NCBI GenBank assembly: GCA_963575745.1 | Contig: CAUYUJ010015729.1 | Location: 30,001-94,000, forward strand | Origin: Prorocentrum cordatum | Lineage: Eukaryota; Sar; Dinophyceae; Prorocentrales; Prorocentraceae | DNA: 64,000 nt | Reading direction: 5' to 3' | Part shown: positions 37,560-48,694 of the stretch, piece by piece | Layout: each line of letters begins with the position of its first letter | Numbering within the stretch: position 1 is the stretch's first letter | The notes under the pieces: model-generated | What the model was told of the DNA's origin: nothing | What the model saw: only the letters and a program-made list of their open reading frames with translations | Databases searched by the model: none | Position numbers and translations under genes: made by a program

Positions 37560-39540
37560 TGGTCGTCGCTAAGACGCCGTCTAGATGAGGTGCGGCTGAA
37601 AGCACAGGCCGAGGGTTCGGCAGACATTCCATTTGCAGTCCGAGCTTGCAGCCATGCTATGTTGAAAGCTTTTCACGATTATATCGGGCGCACTCGTGCT
37701 AAGGTTCGCTCGATCCGATCTGGCAGCAAAGGCTGGTGGAAACTGTCTCGTGATTTAATGTGTAAAATTTCCAAGGAAGTTTTGCCGCCTCTTCGAACTC
37801 CAGACGGCCTTGTCCAGGCGGCCGACAAGGCAAACGAATTTGCACGATCTTTTGAAGCAAAATGGTTGAGTCCAGTTTTAATCCCCACAGCGTTTTCCCT
37901 TCTCCCTCCTCCCTCCTCGCCTTCCCTCGGTCTCCCTCCTCTCCGTCTCCGTTCCGCTTCGAAAGTCTTGAAGGATTTGTGCATTGAGTGGCACTGGGCC
38001 GGACTTGATCCCAGCTCGTGTTTTGAAGGTGTGTTTTCAAGAATTGTCTTTTCCCATTGTTCTTCTCGCTCGTCGTGTTCTGTCGTGCGCAGAGTGGCCG
38101 CGCTGTTGGACCATCCACTGGATTCGCCCTCTTTTCAAAAACAGGTCGAAGCACGACGCTGGCAATTACAGAGGAACCCATCTTACTTCGCAAGTGTCGA
38201 AGGTCGTGGAGCGGCTGATTGCTTCTTCGTTTGTGCCCCGGCGGGAACTGAGTTATGGTGATTTTCAATTTGCTTACACTCCCGGCAGAGGATCGAGAGA
38301 TGCGACTGTTTTTCGTTCTGACCTGCCTCGTCGCATTCGGCGATGGGAGGCGAGTTGCTGTGTGCAGCTCCGACGCTGCTGGTGCGTTCGACAGAGTCTC
38401 AGCCGACCGCTTAAAAGCCAAATTAGGAGCTTCTGGTTTGCATCCCTCCGTGTTGGCTGTCCTCAGCAGTTGGCTGGCGCCACGCACGGCGAATGTAGTT
38501 GTTGAGGGTGCACTCTCTCGTGCGATCACCATGACTGATATGATATTTCAAGGCACTGTTTTGGGCCCTGTTCTGTGGAATGTCTTTTATTCCGACTCCA
38601 AAGAGGCCGTCCGCAGTGTAGGTTTTCAAGAAATCATATTTGCTGATGACCTCAATGCGTTTACAGTTTTAGAGCGAGACGAGACAAACGCAGAGGCCTA
38701 TGCGGCAATGCGCGAGTGTCAGAACAATTTGCATTCCTGGGGGCACGCAAACGGTGTAGTTTCTGATGTTTCTAAAGAAAGCATGCGGATCTTATCTCAT
38801 TCTTGGCCGCATGGTGACAGTTTCAAGTCTTTGGGGGTCACATTCGACAGCAAGCTTCTCATGGGAGATGCCATTTCTGAGTGTGCTTGCGAAGCAGGCT
38901 GGCGCTCCCGGTCTATTTTAAATTGTCGCCGTTATTATAACACTCGGGAGTTGATTTTTCTGTACAAAAGCCACATCTTGTCGTATATTGAATACCGGAC
39001 GGCAGCCATTAGCCACGCTTCATCTACCGCGCTGTCTGTTTTAGACTCGGTGATAGTATCGGTTTCTCCGAGCGCTTGAAGTATCCGAAGAATCAGCACT
39101 GAAGGACCACTGTTTGGCTCCGCTATCTGTCCGCCGGGATATTGCTATCCTTGGCCTTATCCACCGTAGTGCCATTGGTTTGGGACCTCTCATGTTTTCC
39201 CGTTTCTTCCGCCCCGCCTTTCCCCCTTCTCTGTTCCCCCTCGTTCCTCCCGCTCCCGCTCTTCGCCCCTCCACAGCAGGCAACTTCAAGATCCATGCAG
39301 CGCCTCTGCGCCAGATTATGTCCGCAGGTCTCCTCTTGGAGGCGTCCGGTTGTACAATATCTTACCGGAGGCAATCGTGCGCCAACCTACTGTCCACGAT
39401 TTTCAATGCATGCTTCAGTTGTTTCTGTGCTCCCGTGCCCGCGCGGGAGACATCCAGTGGAAGGTTTTGCTTTCGTGGCGTCAGCCGTTCGCCTTCCGCC
39501 CTCTTCTGGCTCATCGCGCGTGGGCGCCGGCCTAGTTTGT
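37560..39540 (+). pseudogene. LINE-B reverse transcriptase, frameshifted
   Basis: Three frames hold consecutive parts. Frame 3, to about 37.98 kb, has the pre-RT helical region (SWSSLRRRLDEVRLKAQAEG). Frame 1 (37984-38310) has GPDLIPARVLKVCF, IRPLFKNRSKHDAGNYRGTH and LTSQVSKVVERLIASSFVPR. Frame 2 (about 38310-39070) has motif A SDAAGAFDRVS, motif B FQGTVLGPVLWN, motif C FADDLNAF and FKSLGVTFDSKLLMG. The C-terminal region continues beyond a stop near 39079 (SVRRDIAILGLIHRS) and ends around 39535. At least three frame changes make it non-coding, although every RT motif residue is preserved. Confidence 0.85.
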
Positions 39541-39729
39541 CCTTTCTCGCCTTTCCCTCCCCCTCCCTCCCCTCCGTCCCCGTCCCTCCCTGTTGATTTT
39601 TTAGTGCAAAGGGTCTCCCTTCCGATCGGTGGCCGTTTGTTCGCCTGTCTGAAGAAGGCTAGTGGTGAGGAGTTCATGCATGTCCGAGGCTGATAATAAA
39701 ATAACAAAAAGAAATTGTCAGATCAGTTT

Positions 39730-39850
39730 TATTGCGAGATTTCGATGTGAGTCATTTCCAGCAATCATCATTATGTTGCAAAGAAACATGTAATTCTTGA
39801 GTTTGAAGAAACTGCTAGGAGCATTCTGCTTCGATTCTGAGTAGTTTTGC
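39730..39850 (+). repeat. Copy of the segment upstream of LINE-A
   Basis: ATTATGTTGCAAAGAA(A/T)CATGTAATT and flanks match 33955-34030. It follows LINE-B's tail as it precedes LINE-A, so it may be part of the element family. Confidence 0.65.
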
Positions 39851-39872
39851 GAGTGCTAGGCGTTTTAATTTA

Positions 39873-39910
39873 GCGCCAGCGGTAAATCGTCACCCTTGGT
39901 TACCGCCAGG
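39873..39910 (-). repeat. GGCGGTAA inverted-repeat motif, copy 1 (reverse)
   Basis: GCGGTAA/TTACCGC stem with the interior CACCCTTGG. It is the reverse complement of the motifs at 41085-41127 and 42068-42101. Confidence 0.65.
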
Positions 39911-39959
39911 AGATTCGAGATTTCCTTTGTTCATTGGCAGTTCGAGTTAAATCATGAAA

Positions 39960-40395
39960 ACCAATGCCGTCTCCAAAGATTCAGCAGGGCACGAATAGTG
40001 TTTTAGCCCGAGCGTTTACAGCAGATTGAGTTTAGATGGTTGAATTTTGAATTCGCGCTTCTGATCATTTCTCTCATATTGTTTTCATTGTTGTGTAGTT
40101 TATTTGCAACCCGCAATACATAATATTTGCAGAACTCCGCAGAGTACAACTAGTGTTTCAGCCCGAGCGGTGACAGCATATTGATTTCGGACGTCTAGAT
40201 ATTATGAAATAGTGCGCCTGCTGATGATTTCGTTCCGATTTGTGCGTTTAAGAGTTTGAAGTTTATTAATAAGTCAAGACAATAGCACAGTACGGATATG
40301 TTTTCGGCCCCAACGTTGATAGCAGATTGTTTCCAGGCGTCTATATTTAGAATTATCGCGCTTTATGATTTTTCCAATTGGTGAGTCGAATAGTT
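39960..40395 (+). repeat. Three degenerate ~150-bp units
   Basis: Phrases GTTT(T/C)AGCCCGAGCG, ACAGCA(G/T)ATTGA and GATGATTTCG-like endings recur near 40000, 40152 and 40300. No gene is seen. Confidence 0.6.
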
Positions 40396-40559
40396 GTGTA
40401 GTTCAATTAAGTAAAAATAAAATCATCCATCTCCCAGAAATAACAGAATAAGTTTTTTTTGTTTTTTCCAGAGTTCTAGAGGCTGCAGACGAATGCGCCT
40501 GATGATTGGGTGGGGTGCCATTCGCGCAAGGTCCGCTGCGTAGACGATTTTTCGGCGTC

Positions 40560-40870
40560 TCATATAAATGCAGCGGTTTCTGTAGGCGGATAGTGCAGCA
40601 CATTTTGGATAGTTCCGTGGTGCTGCGCGAGATCAGCTTGGCAGGTGCTGGCGGAGCCGCCCTGCGCAAGGAAGATTTCGTGAGCGCATTCAAAACTTTG
40701 CCGCTGGCCAGTTCCCACCTGCATTTTGCCGTGGTGATTTGGGATGCTGCCGAGGAGCGCGGGCAGGGCCTGCAGCTGCTCGCGTGTCGCTTTTGCGCAG
40801 GCGTCTGTTCTTAACTGGGAACGATTTGGCGCTGCAATTTTTCTTGCCAGCTAGCCTCCGGCGCGCCGGA
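40560..40870 (+). pseudogene. RT-palm-like fragment of a second dinoflagellate retroelement type
   Basis: Frame 40506-40814 holds LRKEDFVSAFKTLPLASSHL, HFAVVIWDAAEERG and LQLLACRFCAGVCS, followed after a 1-base shift by NWERFGAAIFLA. From family knowledge this is the pattern (D..SAYK.LP...HL.FA..W, then PFGA..SV..W.R) of a reverse-transcriptase-like protein frequent in dinoflagellate genomes, distinct from the APE-LINEs here. Only motif A and the following strand are present; the YVDD-like motif is not found downstream. It is a truncated relic. The assignment relies on pattern memory and is moderate. Confidence 0.45.
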
Positions 40871-41440
40871 ATTACTCTTAAGGTTCCAGCAACTAGCTAA
40901 GGGAAGCTCTGCGAGTTATGCTGTGTCTGCCTGTCGAGTTATCAGGCCTGTAGCTGCAATATTATTGTGAAGAGATGTGGAGAAAGCGATTTGTATAAAC
41001 CCATGCAAATCATGCACTGAGTTCTGAGAAATCGTCATACTGACAATTTCAGCACTCATCGGCGGAAAAACAGTTCTACGAGGGTCCCGGCAGTGACTTT
41101 GTTGACGGTTTACCGCCGGCTGCCAGTTCATCCTGAGAATCGAGATTTCGTTTCCTGGTGTCGATCATGGCGCTTTCGGTGGTGCAATTCTCAGATGTCT
41201 AGGTGCAGTAATCCGATCAAAACATGAGTCGTAGAGCTTCCTTAATAGCGTTAGCGGCGAAGCTAGAAGAGTAATTCCGGCGCGCTGGGGGGCTAATTGG
41301 CAAAAAAGTATCGACGGACATTTTGTTTTTTTTAAACAAATTGAAATTGATTTTCCCGAAATTCAACAATTCGTTAGAGTTCTAGTATTTTTCGCCCCAT
41401 TTTATGTTATTTAGTGTCATCTTGGCAGTTGCTGTCGGTT
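40870..41440. other. AT-rich intergenic DNA, no gene
   Basis: It contains copy 2 of the GGCGGTAA motif (41085-41127, CCGGCAGT with ACCGCCGG, one mismatch). Phrases GGCGCGC(C/T)GG and GAATTACTCTTA / AGAGTAATTCCGG form an inverted pair at about 40860-40885 and 41265-41290. Confidence 0.5.
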
Positions 41441-41444
41441 CTAT

Positions 41445-41960
41445 GTACTTAACTCGAGCTGTAGGAGCATTACAGATCTCGTATGCACACCTAATCGATC
41501 AGAATTATCAAGCGCGTTCGTCTCCAGCATCTAGAGGTCTGAATTCGGTCTGCTACCAGAGCTAGGTCTGCGAAGCTATTCGTATTGTACTAATTTGTCA
41601 GGGATGATGATGATGAGTTTCTTGATTTAACTCGAGCTGCAGATGAGCTACAGAGCCGTTGGGCACAGCAATCGTAAGGGAATCGTCAGGCGCGCTAGTC
41701 TAAAGTATTTGGACGCCTGAAGTCGGTCTGCTATCAGAGCTGGTCTGAAAAACTAGTTATACTCTGCTATTTTTTTAGAGATCGTGATGGTTTTGTGGGT
41801 TTAATTCGATCTGCAGATGAGCTATAGAGCTGTTTGGTACAGAATCGAAAGGAATGTATTAGACGCGCTAGTTTCAAGTATCCAGATGTCCGAACTCGTC
41901 ACGCTTTCAGAGTTCGAACAAAAAGACTATTCGTACTTCCTTTTTTTCCAGAGGTGCTTT
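41445..41960 (+). repeat. Three degenerate ~180-bp units
   Basis: Units start near 41450, 41629 and 41801 with TTTAA(C/T)TCGA(G/T)CTG. They share GAGCTA(C/T)AGAGC, GGTCTGCTA(C/T)CAGAGCT and GATGGTTTTGTGGGTTT-like phrases. Confidence 0.75.
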
Positions 41961-42067
41961 TTCCTCACTCCTTCTTGTCCTTCACATACTCTTTCATGAG
42001 ACCGCGCCCTGGCGCGCGCAATGCGAGATTGCCTCGCTCGCATTGCAAGAGGAAGCTCTACGACTTC

Positions 42068-42101
42068 CCGGCGGTAACTAAGGTTGACAGTTTACCGCCG
42101 G
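42068..42101 (+). repeat. GGCGGTAA inverted-repeat motif, copy 3
   Basis: Perfect 10-bp stem CCGGCGGTAA/TTACCGCCGG with a 14-nt loop. Confidence 0.8.
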
Positions 42102-42294
42102 TTCCCAGTGCGTTAGGGCTCGGCCCTCCCCAACTTCGTCGTTTCTCCCGACCAGCCCCTCCCTTCCTTCCTCCCTCGTGCTCCTCGCCGCCACCGCCTC
42201 CGCCGGCAAGAGCCGATTTTCCAGTCGCCAGATTTTGTGTTGAACTCGGCCGTAGGTATGGATGGTGATCACAAACCCATCGAACGAAAATCTT

Positions 42295-43800
42295 AACCGT
42301 ACGTAAAACACAACGTAAATACACAGCGTGAGTAAAACATAATACGCAACGTAAATACACAACGTCAGCAGAACATAAGACACAGCGTAAATACACAACA
42401 GCACGCATATACACAGCGTAAATACACAGCAGCACGCATAGACACAGCGTAAATACACAACAGCACGCATATACACAGCGTAAATACACGACAGCACGCG
42501 TGTGCACAGCGTAAATACACAACAGCACACATGTACACAGCGTAAATACACAACAGCACGCATATACACAGCGTAAATACACAAAAACACGCGTATACAC
42601 AGCGTACATACAACAACGCGCGTACACACAGCGTAAATACACGCCAGCACGCATATGCACAGCGTAAGTACACAACAGCTCGCGTATACACAGCGTAAAT
42701 ACACAACAGCACGCGTATGCACAGCGTAAATACACAACATCACGCGTATACACAGCGCGAATACACACCAGCACGCATATACACAGCGTAAATACACACC
42801 AGCACGCGTATACACAGCGCGAATACACAACAACACGCATATACACAGCGTGAATACACAACAGCATGCGTATACACAGCGCGAATACACACCAACACGC
42901 ATATACACAGCGTAAATACACACCAGCACGCATATACACAGCGTAAATACACAACATCACGCATATACGCAGCGCGAATACACAACAGCACGCGTATACA
43001 CAGCGTAAATACACACCAGCACGCGTATACACAGCGTAAATAGACACTTGCTCGCGTATACACAGCGTACATACACACCAGCACGTATATGCACAACGTA
43101 AATACACAACAGCACGCGTATACACAGCGTAAGTACACAACATCACGTATATACACAGCGTAAATTCGCAGAGATACTCCAGGCTGCGCGAATGCAGAAC
43201 GTTTCGCAGCGTATATATATTCAACACCAGTCACAAACACAACGTAAATACACGACACCGCTCACATACACAACGTAAATACACAACGCCGCACGTATTC
43301 ACAGCGTAAATACACAGCACTACGCCGCGATGCGCGAATGCGAAACGTAGATGCAGAACGTTGCGCACGTTCGCAACGGGAAAACACATTATGCAACACC
43401 ACGCATACACACAATGTAAATACACAACACTTCGCAACCCCACTGAAACGGTTTGGGCTGTCGCAGCAAAGCGGCGCGAAAGTGAGAGCCGAAACGCGTT
43501 GCCCGCCCCTTCACTCTCATCCGCAATTGCGGAGTGCTAGGTACGCAGAGCCACGCATGCAGACAACGCAGATACACAGCGTAAATACACAACAGCAGTC
43601 ATATACACAGCGTAAATACACAGCACGCTTACACACAGCGTAAAATAACAGCACTACGCGACACACGCGACACCACGCACAGGACGCAAACACACACAGC
43701 GTAAATACACAACGCACATACACAACACCACAGCGTGCGTACACACAGCGTAAACGCACAGCGTGATACACAGTGTAAAAACACAACGCGCATACACGTC
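42295..43800 (+). repeat. ~30-bp tandem array, about 45-50 units, orientation flips at its end
   Basis: Units of the type CAGCGTAAATACACAACAGC plus ACGCATATACA recur with a period of about 30 bp from 42300 to 43170, and in shorter, more variable forms to 43800. From about 43805 to 43890 the same unit continues as its reverse complement (TTGCGTTGTGTATTT). Ten-residue periodic frames on the minus strand (up to 389 codons) come from the 30-bp period. Confidence 0.9.
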
Positions 43801-43804
43801 GTGC

Positions 43805-43892
43805 TTTACGTTGTGTTTTTACGTTGTGCATTACGTCGCGCCGCGTTGTGTATTTGCGTTGTGTATTTGCGTTGTATTTTCCGCTTGGTTTG
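43805..43892 (-). repeat. Inverted continuation of the 30-bp array
   Basis: TACGTTGTG / GCGTTGTGTATTT phrases on the plus strand are the reverse complement of the AAATACACAACGC core of the array. Confidence 0.8.
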
Positions 43893-44410
43893 CGACAACT
43901 CTCCAGCGTCGTCGGAGCGGCCTGTGCAATCGTTTCAACACCTTCCCACTTCCCTGCTTCGGGAGTACGCGTCTCACTACAGGGATTGGACGGCTTCCTT
44001 CTCGCCCAGAGTGCCGCTTGCACACCGCTCTCTGCGCGGCTGTCGAGACTGGCGCCCGGCATAAGGTTTCCGCACTTCTCCTCTCTCTTATCCCTCCCTC
44101 CTCTTCCCTCTTTCCTCCCCCCTCCCGCCCTCCTTCTTTCCTCTGCTGCTGTCGTCTGCGTCGTCGTCGTCGTCTCCCTCCTCCTCCTTGTCCCTTCCCC
44201 TCCGGCCACCCTGCGTGGATCGCAGCGCGCGCGCTTTGCGCGATTGCCGCGCTTGGGCCTCTCTTCTCGCCTGCCTCCTCCCCTCCCTGCTGCCTGCTCG
44301 CTTGCTCGCCTCTTCCCCCCCCCCTCCCTCTCCTTCCTCCCTTCTTCCCTCCCTCCCTCCTTCTCTCCTCCTCCCTCTCTCCTCTCCTTGGCTTTCCCTC
44401 GCACGCCATG
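43893..44410 (+). mobile_element. LINE-C: 3' remnant
   Basis: 43950-44064 encodes the same C-terminal signature as LINE-A (DWTASFSPRVPLA then SLRGCRDWR and a stop). A pyrimidine-rich tail (44070-44400) follows, as in LINE-A and LINE-B. Upstream of about 43890 the element is replaced by the array, so it is a 5'-truncated copy. Confidence 0.75.
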
Positions 44411-44449
44411 GTATTTTGCGCTTTGAAGATTGGTTAATTTTTTCGGCCG

Positions 44450-47400
44450 GTGGCGCTGTCTCCGGACCTTTCATGGAAATGGTGAGAGTGCACTGCTTCT
44501 CAGAGGTCGCATGGAAAAAAAACCGTGGTCGACGTTATCGCGATACAGCGCCAGCCCAAACTTGGTTTAGTAAAGGGAGGTTTGTCCACCGCTGATAGTT
44601 GTGGTGGGATCGGCACTCGTCCCCTCCCTCCCCTGTCGTTGGCCCTAGCTCCCTCGCCCCCACCGGAGTGTTCTTGCTTTCGTAGTGGTGACGGTGCTGG
44701 TTGTTCGTTCCCTCCTCTCCCTCGGCCTTGGCCTCCCTCGCTTTCGTTGGCGTTGTGATCGTGATCGGCGCTCGCCTTCTTTTTAAATTGCCTTTGCCCT
44801 GGCCTCAGCGCGGTGGAAGTTTTTTATTCTCTTGATGGTGGTGGTCGCGGCCGCCCGGGCCCTCTCCCAGAGCCTTCGGTTGGTGGTCGTGGTCGAGACG
44901 TTCGTCCTCTTTCGCTGGCTCCGGTCCCACCCTCTTCGCTCACCCAGGCCCCGGGGCACCATCTATTTTCGTAGGGGTGAAGGTTGGTAGGTCTCCTCCC
45001 TGGCACGTCGGTTGGCGAATTGGCCGTTTTCGGTCGGTTCGCTAGCGTGCCGCGCGGCCGTCAGTTTTTCAGGTCCGCTGGTTTCGGATTCTATCAACAT
45101 TGTCATCGGCATTACCAACATCGACGCCGTCATTGGCCTTGCCATCGTCGGCGCCACCATCACCACCACCTTCACTGCTACTACCATCATCTTTGTCGCC
45201 GTGGTCGAGGTCATCGCGATACAGCGCCAGCTCAAACCTGGTTTACTAAAGGGAGGTTTGTCCACCGCTGATAGTGGCGGTGGTGATCGGCACTCGTCCC
45301 CTCTCTTTGGCCCCAGCTCCCTCGCTCCCCCCGGCCCCGGAGTGTTCTTGCTTTCGTAGTGGCGACGGTGCTGGTCGTTCGTCCCTTCCTCTCCCTCGGC
45401 CCTGGCCTCCCTCGCTTGCGTTGGCCCCAGAGTGCTTTTCTTTTTTCGTGGTGGTGGTGGTCGTGATCGGCGCTCGCCTTCCTTTTGGTCTGCCTCTGGC
45501 CCTGGCCTCAGCCCCCTTCGATCTTCCTAGCCGTGGAAGTCTTTTATTCTCTTGATGGTGGTGGTTGCGGCCGCCCGGGCCCTCTTCCCAGAGCCTTCGG
45601 TTGTGGTGGTCGTGGTCGAGACGTTCGTCCCTCTTCCATTGGCTCCGGTCCCAGCCTCTTCGCTCACCCGGGTCCCGGAGTGCCATCTATTTTCGTAGGG
45701 GTGGAGGTTGGTAGGCCTCCTACCCTGACACGTCGATTCGCGAATTGGCCGTTTTCGGTTCGCGAGAGGGTCGCGCGGCCGTCAGTTTTTGCGGGTCCAG
45801 GTCCGCCAGTTTCGGACTCTATCAACACCGTCATCGGCATTACCAACATCGACGCCGTCATTGGCCTTGCCGTCGTCGGCGCCACCATCACCACCACCTT
45901 CATTGCTACTACCATCATCTTTGTCGCCGTGGTCGAGGTCATCGCGATACAGCGCCAGCCCAAACCTGGTTTACTAAAGGGAGGTTAGTCCACCGCTGAT
46001 AGTGGTGGCGGTGGTCGGCACTCGTCCCCTCTCTCCCCTGGCGTTGGCCCCAGCTCCCTCGCTCCCCCCGGCCCCGGAGTGTTCTTGCTTTCGTAGTGGT
46101 GACGGTGCTGTTCGTTCGTCCCCTCCTCTCCCTCGGCCCTGGCCTCCCTCGCTTTCGTCGGCCCCAGAGTGATTTTTCTTTTTTCGTGGTGGTGGTGGTG
46201 GTGGTCGTGATCGGCGCTCGCCTTCCTTTTGGTCTGCCTCTGGCCCTGGCCTCAGCCCCCTTCGATCTTCCTAGCCATGGAAGTCTTTTATTCTCTTGAT
46301 GGTGGTGGTCGCGGCCGCCCAGGCCCTCTTCCCGGAGCCTTCGGTTGTGGTGGTCGTGGTCGAGACGTTCGTCCTTCTTCCCCTGGCTCCGGTCCCAGCC
46401 TCTTCGCTCACCCGGGCCCCGGAGTGCCATCTACTTTCTTAGGGGTGGAGGTTGGTAGGCCTCCTACCCTGACACGTCGATTGGCGAATTGGCCGTGTTC
46501 GGTTCGCGAGAGGGTCGCGCGGCCGTCAGTTTTTGCGGGTTCAGGTCCGCCAGTTTCGGACTCTATCAACACCGTCATCGGCATTACCAACATCGACGCC
46601 GTCATTGGCCTTGCCGTCGTCGGCGCCACCATCACCACCACCTTCATTGCTACTACCATCATCGTTGTCGCCGTGGTCGACATCGCGATACAGCGCCTGC
46701 CCAAACCTTGTTTAACAAAAGGGAGGTTTGTCCACCGCTGATAGTGGTGGTTGTGAGCGGCACTCGTTCCCTCTCTCCCTTGGCGTAAGCCCCAGCACCC
46801 TCGCTCCCCCCGGCCCCGGAGTGTTCTTGCTTTCGTAGTGGTGACGGTGCTGTTCGTTCGTCCCCTCCTCTCCCTCGGCCCTGTCCTCCCTCGCTTTCGT
46901 CGGCCCCAGAGTGCTTTTTCTTTTTTCGTGGTGGTGGTGGTCGTGATCGGCGCTCGCCTTCCTTTTGGTTTGCCTCTGGCCTTGTCCTCAGCCCCCTTCG
47001 ATCTTCCTAGCCATGGAAGTCTTTGATTCTCTTGATGGTGGTGGTCGCGGCCGCCCGGGCCCTCTTCCCGGAGTCTTCGGTTGTGGTGGTCGTGGTCGAG
47101 ACGTTCGTCCCTCTTCCCCTGGCTCCGGTCCCAGCCTCTTCGCTCACCCGGGTCCCGGAGTGCCATCTATTTTCGTAGGGGTGGAGGTTGGTAGGCCTCC
47201 CACCCTAACACGTCGATTGGCGAATTGGCCGTTTTCGGTTCGCGAGAGGGTCGCGCGGCCGTCAGTTTTTGCGGGTCCAGGTCCGCCAGTTTCGGACTCT
47301 ATCAACACCGTCATCGGCATTACCAACATCGACGCCGTCATTGGCCTTGCCGTCGTCGGCGCCACCATCACCACCACCTTCATTGCTACTACCATCATCT

Positions 47401-48255
47401 TTGTCGCCGTGGTCGAGGTCATCGCGATACAGCGCCAGCCCACACCTGGTTTGACAAATGGGAGGTTTGTCCACCGCTGATTGTGGTGGTGGTGATCGGC
47501 ACTCGTCCCCTCTCTCCCCTGGCGTTGGCCCCAGCTCCCTCGCTCCCCCCGGCCCCGGAGTGTTCTTGCTTTCGTAGTGGTGACGGTGCTGTTCGTTCGT
47601 CCCCTCCTCTCCCTCGGCCCTGGCCTCCCTCGCTTTCGTTGGCCCCAGAGTGATTTTTCTTTTTTCGTGGTGGTGGTGGTGGTGGTCGTGATCGGCGCTC
47701 GCCTTCCTTTTGGTCTGCCTCTGGCCCTGGCCTCAGCCCCCTTCGATCTTCCTAGCCATGGAAGTCTTTTATTCTCTTGATGGTGGTGGTCGCGGCCGCC
47801 CGGGCCCTCTTCCCGGAGCCTTCGGTTGTGGTGGTCGTGGTCGAGACGTTCGTCCCTCTTCCCCTGGCTCCGGTCCCAGCCTCTTCGCTCACCCGGGCCC
47901 CGTAGTGCCATCTACTTTCTTAGGGGTGGAGGTTGGTAGGCCTCCTACCCTGACACGTCGATTGGCGAATTGGCCGTGTTCGGTTCGCGAGAGGGTCGCG
48001 CGGCCGTCAGTTTTTGCGGGTTCAGGTCCGCCAGTTTCGGACTCTATCAACACCGTCATCGGCATTACCAACATCGACGCCGTCATTGGCCTTGCCGTCG
48101 TCGGCGCCACCATCACCACCACCTTCATTGCTACTACCATCATCTTTGTCGCCGTGGTCAAGGTCATCGCGATACAGCGCCAGCCCAAACCTGGTTTGAC
48201 AAAAGGGAGGTTAGTCCACCGCTGATAGTGGTGGCGGTGGTCGGCACTCGTCCCC
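44450..48255 (+). repeat. ~740-bp tandem satellite, five copies plus partial
   Basis: The phrase GTCCACCGCTGAT occurs near 44583, 45258, 45989, 46730, 47469 and 48214, giving periods of about 675, 731, 741, 739 and 745. Each unit has a G-T/C-rich half (GTGGTGGTCGTGATCGGCGC) and a conserved half with TATCAACACCGTCATCGGCA and GCGATACAGCGCC. Open frames persist in each unit on both strands: ~171 codons on plus with a hydrophobic C-terminal part (VIGITNIDAVIGLAVVGAT), and ~165-255 on minus. The periods are not all multiples of three, so they do not fuse. Coding is unproven. Confidence 0.95.
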
Positions 48256-48690
48256 TCTCTCCCCTGGCGTTGGCCCCAGCTCCCTCGCTCCCGCCGGCCC
48301 CAGAGCTCTGTACTCTCATGGTGGTCGTGGTCGTTGTTCGTCGCCCCTCCCCTGGATTAACCCCTGGCCTTGGCCCCAGCGCCCTCGCTCCCCCCCGTCA
48401 CCGAACATTATGTTTTCGTGTTGGTCGTTGTCGTCGTGCGTTCTTCCCCTCCCGAACAACGAACTAACCCTCACGCTGTAAATCTAAAGAAACGTACATA
48501 CGAAGTTACAGACAAGCATCTAGCGATACAGCTAAATACCATTCCGTCAGCGCAAACATTTTCGGCTTGGCCGTCATGTAGTTGCCGTCGTTGTGTTGTA
48601 CCGTCGCCAACCGCTTTACATTTCTTGGCATCGTTTTATATTCCCTCTTCCCCCAGAGTGGTTTATTTTCGTGGCGGAGTTCGTTTTCCT
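48256..48690. other. Decayed satellite-like and unique DNA
   Basis: GTGGTCGTGGTCGTTGTTCG and CCCTCGCTCCCCCC phrases continue as degenerate remains of the satellite to about 48450. After that the sequence is unique, with no gene seen. Confidence 0.5.
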
Positions 48691-48694
48691 CTGA

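Larger units (their letters stand above)
36990..39700 (+). mobile_element. LINE-B: decayed APE-type non-LTR element
   Basis: Collinear plus-strand relics of endonuclease, RT and C-terminal domain, followed by a pyrimidine-rich 3' tail (about 39538-39600). It belongs to the same family as LINE-A. The frames change several times, so it is dead. Confidence 0.8.

Noticed and set aside
36968-37627. A 219-codon minus-strand frame.
   Set aside because: It overlaps plus-strand LINE-B relics (endonuclease end and pre-RT region) and is basic low-information sequence, a shadow.
42295-43170. Possible CRISPR array (30-bp period).
   Set aside because: The repeats are contiguous with no unique spacers, and the sequence is eukaryotic.
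42058-43227. A 389-codon minus-strand frame with decapeptide repeats.
   Set aside because: It comes from a 30-bp satellite (exactly ten codons); two phases are open at once, as expected of a stop-free unit.
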